From: Cinnamomum chago | Lineage: Eukaryota > Streptophyta > Magnoliopsida > Laurales > Lauraceae | DNA: 64,000 nucleotides | Direction: 5' to 3' | Assembly: GCA_038049695.1 (NCBI GenBank) | Contig: CP142452.1 | Coordinates: forward strand, 94,495,501-94,559,500 | Shown here: positions 59,175-64,000 of the stretch, piece after piece | Position numbering within the stretch: the first letter of the stretch is position 1 | How the letters are laid out: each line of letters starts with the position of its first letter | The notes under the pieces: generated by a model | Database searches by the model: none | Told to the model about the DNA's origin: nothing | Seen by the model: only the letters and a program-made list of their open reading frames with translations | Position numbers and translations under genes: made by a program

Positions 59175-59697
59175 CATTTCCAACAATTAGAAAATTGGTA
59201 TATAATACTGAAGAATTTTGAAAGAATATAATACTTGGACCTCAAGGAGTATAGATAATGCAATAATTCTACTAACTGTGATTGATATACAAAATGACAG
59301 TGTACTTCAATATGAAATGCAATAATTTAAGGAATCAAGGAAATTTACTAACCATTTCTAAACTATTTATTTTAGTCTTTCACCGTCCAATACAAGGTAA
59401 GTTTAGCAAAATCAATGTATTACTACCTTTTCAGGTGTCACTATTTATGAAGGGTACATTGAGTTTCTAAACTAACCATCATGGCATAGCGTTAGACTAA
59501 TAAATATCCATTAGGCCAATTAGTAAGGTTAACGGTTCCATTTTAAGGTCTTATGAGTCAAAAGAGTCACTAATTCTCTATGTAATAGGGTAGGTACCTT
59601 AAGTATCCATTTGGAACATTTAAGGTGGGTTAAGATAGGTTAAGGATGATAATTCACCCAAAATTTGGGGTCAAAAAGGGCCCAGCTATAGCATTAG

Positions 59698-59735
59698 GTT
59701 CGCTCGAGCGATGTGTCTAGTTCGCTCGAGCGAAT
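59698..59735. repeat. Palindrome pair of copy C (core TCGCTCGAGCGA)
   Basis: GGTTCGCTCGAGCGATG and AGTTCGCTCGAGCGAATT, followed by GTCCAGAATC. Same core as copy D, but one pair instead of five. Confidence 0.8.
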
Positions 59736-59944
59736 TGTCCAGAATCCCATTTCCGGATTTCCCTTCCCTTCCATTTCTCATTTCTCATTTCTCATTTCTC
59801 ATTCCCTTACATCTTTCCTCTCACTACTAAACCTGCAAAAGAATGGAGCCTTCATGCTCCCATTCATCATATACATACTAATAATTCTCCCAATCACTTC
59901 TATTAACTTGAAATCATTTCCAAATCATTCATTTAATAAGAGTT

Positions 59945-60905
59945 AAGAGCATTGAATAAAGTATCATTGAGTCAATGAAATTAACAAAATGTAAATCCAT
60001 ATTATGCATATACTTGCCTCAACTTTAAGCTTTCCAACTTCTTCTACTCTCTTGGTGTTCTAAGCCCTAAAATCCTCCAAATGATTCAAACCTTAAAATC
60101 CCCAATTGATTCAACCCTAGACACAATTCAAACAAAAGAATACCATAAATGTTATGTAAACTACCCAAGAGTCTCTTGACTCCATTTAAACTCAAAACTA
60201 CTATCAAGGATGGTTTTGGTCTTACCTTAACAAGGAATCCAATTGTTTTGGGGTTGGAGAAGAAAGGGTTTCTTGAAAATAAGAGTTGAAGAAGATGGAG
60301 AAGGTGATGAATAAGATCTCCACACTTGTATTCTCTTGCTCAAGGCCAAGGAGCTTGAAGAAAGGAAGAGAAATTGAAAGGAAAGAAAAGAAGAAGAGCT
60401 TAACATGAATTTTAAATCCAATTCTTACATTATTGAATACTAAGAATCATGAGTAAACATAGAATCAATGTAATTAACAACATGTAAATTCATATCATGC
60501 TTATACTTGCCTCATTTTAGCCTTCCAAGCTATTCTTTAATCTTTTGCTCCAATTAACCAAAAACCTCCAAATATCAAACCCTAATCACAAAACACATGG
60601 AAAATGCTAATGAATATGCAAATATGACTCTAATAGAGTCCCTTGACTCTATTTCAACTCAAAACACAAAGAAAGATGGGGTTTAATTCTTACCTTGACA
60701 ATAATTCCGAATTTGGAGTTGGAGAAGAAATGGTTTCTTGAACCAAGAGATGGAGATGAACAAGAAGAAGGAGATGAAGAGGAAGATGATCTTCACACTT
60801 GTTTTCACTTGCACAAATGCTAGAGTGATTGAAGAAAGAAAGGAAATTGAAAGGAAGAAGAGAGGAGAAAACTCTCTTACTCACTCTCTTACCACACCAC
60901 CCACA
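59945..60905 (-). repeat. Duplicated leader module in copy C
   Basis: About 59945-60420 and 60440-60905 are diverged direct copies sharing CATATTATGC(A/T)TATACTTGCC-type words, CTTGACTC(C/T)ATTT, CTTACCTT(A/G)ACAA, GTTGGAGAAGAAA and GATCTTCACACTTG-like words. Each includes a CT-rich leader and a donor-like site on the minus strand. Confidence 0.8.
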
Positions 60906-61240
60906 TGCAGCAACGAATGAAGTGAATGGGTTGGAGTGGTTGTGAGTGATAAAGATGGAAAATTTGCTAAAAAGTCCACTATGTTTATGTATTTCCATTT
61001 TGAGTCAAATGATGGCCCACTTCATCAACGGTTGATCAAATGAAAGGAAGTTTAATACGAAAATCGACAAGCTCGTCGAAATACACGCGATGATGTCAAA
61101 ATGATGTGCATATGATGAAATTTGAAAAAATCATAATTTACATAAACTACCTTAATTAGTCATTAAGTATGATTAAATTAACTAAAACACAATTGATTAG
61201 CATTAAACAAGATCGGTTCGGGTTGGGGTGTAACACTCTT

Positions 61241-61423
61241 CGAATGACAGGCCTTATTTCATCATTCAAGGAATTCAATGTATGTTCATTAGTTCTTGCT
61301 TCTTCAGCAATCTGTCAAACATCAGAAGCAAAAAAATTATGACCAAGAAGAACAGCAATGTGTTTCGATACCATCTTCATTTTCAAAACAAAGCCTTAAA
61401 ACGCCTCACTCGTTGATAACCCG
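61241..61423. other. Short gene-free stretch
   Basis: Nothing recognised. Confidence 0.4.
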
Positions 61424-61751
61424 GGCTTGTTTGGATAGGCAATAAATAGAGTAGAGTGAAGTTAAATGGGCCCTTACAATCTAAAATTTCAACTCTACCC
61501 TGTTTGGATGAGTCTGACTCGATAAATGAAGTAATGTTGTGAGCCAAATATACTCCATTTTACTTTAACTCTAAATACTTTCATTTCCTCAATAAAAGTG
61601 AATTATACTTCAAACCTTAACTTCAAAATAAGCATTCAAATGGACTAAAGTAAAGTACTCTATTTTAACTTCAACATACTTCTCTTCACTCCACTCCACA
61701 TGTGAAATCCACTTCATTTTACTCCACTTCTCATCTATCCAAACAGGCCTC
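61424..61751. mobile_element. Possible hAT-type MITE
   Basis: Inverted ends GGGCTTGTTTGGATAG and CTATCCAAACAGGCC, with further inverted words (GAGTAGAGTGAAGTTAAA and CTTCACTCCACTCC). The flanking duplication could not be matched. Confidence 0.55.
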
Positions 61752-64000
61752 CCTATTCCAACCTGCTTCTCTTCCTTTAGTATTTCAATTAGATCAGATT
61801 TTAATATCAATGATCAATGTGTAGTAGCTTTGGGTTTACATAAAAATCTTCAGAGTATTAAATCAGGAAACTTTCTGTATTTGCATAAGTTCCATAAATA
61901 ATACAAAACTCATGAAAAAAAAAAAAACCCTCACCATAACAACAGGTGGCAAAGCAACTTGGCCAGCTATTCTTTTACTTATCATCAAGAAGTTTTGGTA
62001 AATTCTACCAGAAAAGAAAAATAAAACAAATTTTGGTAAAACTCAGGCTTTGTACCTCCATTACAAATCTTGCGCAACATTTTAGTCAATTAATCAATCT
62101 GATCTATGAAGTCTAGTCCAAATGAGACTTGACAAACAAAATCGCAAAAGAGCAACTTGACAAGGAATTGATGGTCTTGTGGGTTTCATGGAGTAGGATG
62201 AGAGCATGCTGTTGAATGCTATAGCAGAGGACATAGAAGACTATTTTATGGCAACAAAATTTAGTGAAAGAAACATACAATAGTAAAACGGCAGAAGAGA
62301 CCTAGTAGGCCTCAGGAACAATAGCAAGATACACAGAAATGGCGGTATCCGATATTAAAAACTATATATAATTGCACTAGACTCCCTGCTTAGCAGATCG
62401 ATCAGCCTCCCTATTTTGTACCTCATAGCACATGCACAAATGACAATACAACTCTCTTTGATATGTCTTGAATTTCCATATATCACCAAGTCTCCGAGCC
62501 TAACCCTGTTAAGCTGTTACCTCACAAATCGCCTTTGAGAATTAGAGAAACATTTCATTATCACAAATGAGCTGAGATAGATGCGATCATAGTTTTAATA
62601 CCCAGCGGATTGGTAACTCTGTAGGTGGACCAAGTGATCAGTTCAATTTTTTTTTTTTTTTTTAGCACTTATAAATACATTCATAATAACTAAAGTAGCA
62701 AAAAATCCTGTAATTCAAAACATCTATTTTGAAAAATCGCATAAACTATATCATACTTAACTTTATCATTCTCCAGAAAGTGCAAGGCTGCATTACATGC
62801 TCTAAGGCTTATAAATGATTTTCTTTTGTTTTCGATAATATAAGAACATAACCTGATCTACTTGGCCATACCGGGATGAGTCAAGCAGAGTCGTCTGTCA
62901 TCCAAGCTGGTTGACTGGGTTTCAACCAAAACTCACCAAGCAAAGCTCAACATGGCCCTATCACCCAATAAGTGACTGAATCAGGTCAATTTGTTCAGGT
63001 TGAAAAACTATTCATGCAAGAAGGCTTTGACGATGATGATGATTCATAATTGCTTAGCAGAGACGCACCAAGATAAGCTATGATGTTTTCTGGTTAACAT
63101 AAAAAAAAGAAGAGATTGAAATGATATTAGTGTCTGTTGGCCCTCTTATACCAACTGAACAAGAGATTCACATGATGGCTGGCAAAGAAAAGTGCAAAAG
63201 AACACACTACTCATGCCTGCTGGACCCAGATCAACTTGGTGCTTCCATCAAAATTTAGTTTGATAAACCATCAAAGGTGGGATTCATATAGAGATAACTA
63301 TATATACTGCTTTGTCCTCAATATGACCTCCAACCAGCCTTTACCCAACATCTCCCATGACCCCTTAGAATTGTTTATGTAATATTATCCATGTTATTTA
63401 TTTTGAAATGTTGTAGAAACAAAATAAGCTCCGTGCACTCAATAGTCTTAAAACATCTCCTATTTTATTACTTCCAAAAGACAAAATTATCGGCAATTGA
63501 ACTAAGAAACCTTAAAAGTCTTCTCTATTGCCTACATAAAGCCAAACCCTCAAAGCTTCAAAATGGGTGTAGGATATTATTAGGGGAACCAAGCTCAAGA
63601 ACCACCTGCCATATCATACGGGACCTGACAGTGCAGTAATAGAAGGCTTGCCAATTTTCCATTTTCCAAGCACATATGACTTTGGTTGACATAATTTTAA
63701 GTGAGTTGGGCACGCAATTGATTGGTAAGATTCTATCTTGTAACAATCAATTGAGAAAAGAAAAAGATTCTATCTTGTAATACAACCCATCGAAGGGAAG
63801 AGTTTTGGTAGGGCCAACAGTATAGAGGAAAATCAACCAACAAGCTGTTCATATTAATTCCCCAAGATGATGACGAATTGAAGCATACATTGCCATGATT
63901 ATTCTCCTTCTAGTGTTTTCTACTGATACCAAAGAGGAATGCAATTACACATTGAATTAGCAACCCAGTTGTTCTTATTCCTTGTCCAATAGGTTCCTTC
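61752..64000. other. Gene-free stretch to the right edge
   Basis: No supported gene. AAGGCTTTGACGATGATGATG at 63024-63044 may be a bare RTE LINE tail. A T-run lies at 62647-62663. Open frames at 63391-63746 have no recognisable domain. Confidence 0.45.

Larger units (their letters stand above)
57860..61235 (-). mobile_element. LTR-like fossil element, copy C (3.4 kb)
   Basis: Starts TGTCACATCCCGGACCCGAG and ends GGTTGGGGTGTAACA, with a perfect 5-bp duplication CTCTT (57855-57859 and 61236-61240). The sense strand is minus: near the sense start are CTCGTCGAAATACACG (61074) and a CT-rich leader with a donor-like AAG|GTAAGA, present twice because of an internal duplication. A palindrome pair lies at 59698-59735 and the core with CTACTGCAGTAA at about 58790-58610. 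A SINE is inserted at 58937-59174. No gag or pol. The clean duplication suggests a young insertion. Confidence 0.75.

Noticed and set aside
58806-59263. Open frames of 119-141 codons on both strands
   Set aside because: They are translations of a GC-rich tRNA-derived SINE, not genes.
63024-63044. Third RTE LINE tail
   Set aside because: Only the GATGATGATG tail is visible; no coding or 3' UTR match, so it could be a microsatellite.

Overview
This is a plant nuclear window from an AT-rich, repeat-laden flowering-plant genome. The evidence is a D-type cyclin gene with plant exon layout and introns, Mutator-like (MULE) transposases of the FAR1 and MuDR types, plant hAT elements, tRNA-derived SINEs and RTE-type LINE tails. 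The species cannot be fixed from sequence alone. CYCD3, abundant poly-A/T tracts and long intergenic DNA fit a dicot or magnoliid with a mid-sized or large genome.

Layout. 1-2657 (-): a decayed FAR1-type MULE transposase whose C-terminus is an OTU cysteine-protease domain running off the left edge. 3438-6112: a small Mutator-type MITE split by a 2.3 kb long-terminal-repeat-like element (copy A). 6.1-23.9 kb: gene-free DNA with LTR-like promoter fragments, two SINE families, an RTE LINE tail and a candidate solo LTR at 14344-16355. 23930-26397: copy B. 27.5-29.2 kb: the only clearly intact host gene, a four-exon cyclin D3 (358 aa) with a TATA box and two upstream reading frames in its leader. 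31421-32294: a 263-bp sequence in three tandem copies, one interrupted by a 76-bp foldback insertion. 36955-47468: a 10.5 kb MULE with about 450-bp terminal inverted repeats and a perfect 9-bp target duplication. It carries MuDR-like transposase remnants and a convergent Ulp1-type protease gene, and it is interrupted by copy D. 49466-50688: a non-autonomous hAT element with a perfect 8-bp duplication. 53810-53983: a foldback MITE. 57860-61235: copy C, which holds a SINE.

The most unusual theme is the family of four elements A-D (about 12 kb in total). Each begins TG and ends CA. A and C have perfect 5-bp target duplications, and D has one with a single mismatch; B's is weaker. This is what a retroviral-type integrase makes. 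But the element ends are also inverted repeats of about 20 bp, and on one strand each has a TATA box and a CT-rich leader; B, C and D then show a splice-donor consensus. Each also holds an array of short perfect palindromes whose core differs from copy to copy (TCGCTCGAGCGA in C and D, CGGCTAGCCG in A, CGATCGATCG in B), while neighbouring spacer words such as TTCCAGAA recur in A, C and D. They are treated here as fossil LTR-type elements, most simply solo LTRs.

Functionally the window is one cell-cycle gene surrounded by nested transposons. The order of insertion can be read in three places: copy A inside a MITE, copy D inside a MULE TIR, and a SINE inside copy C.
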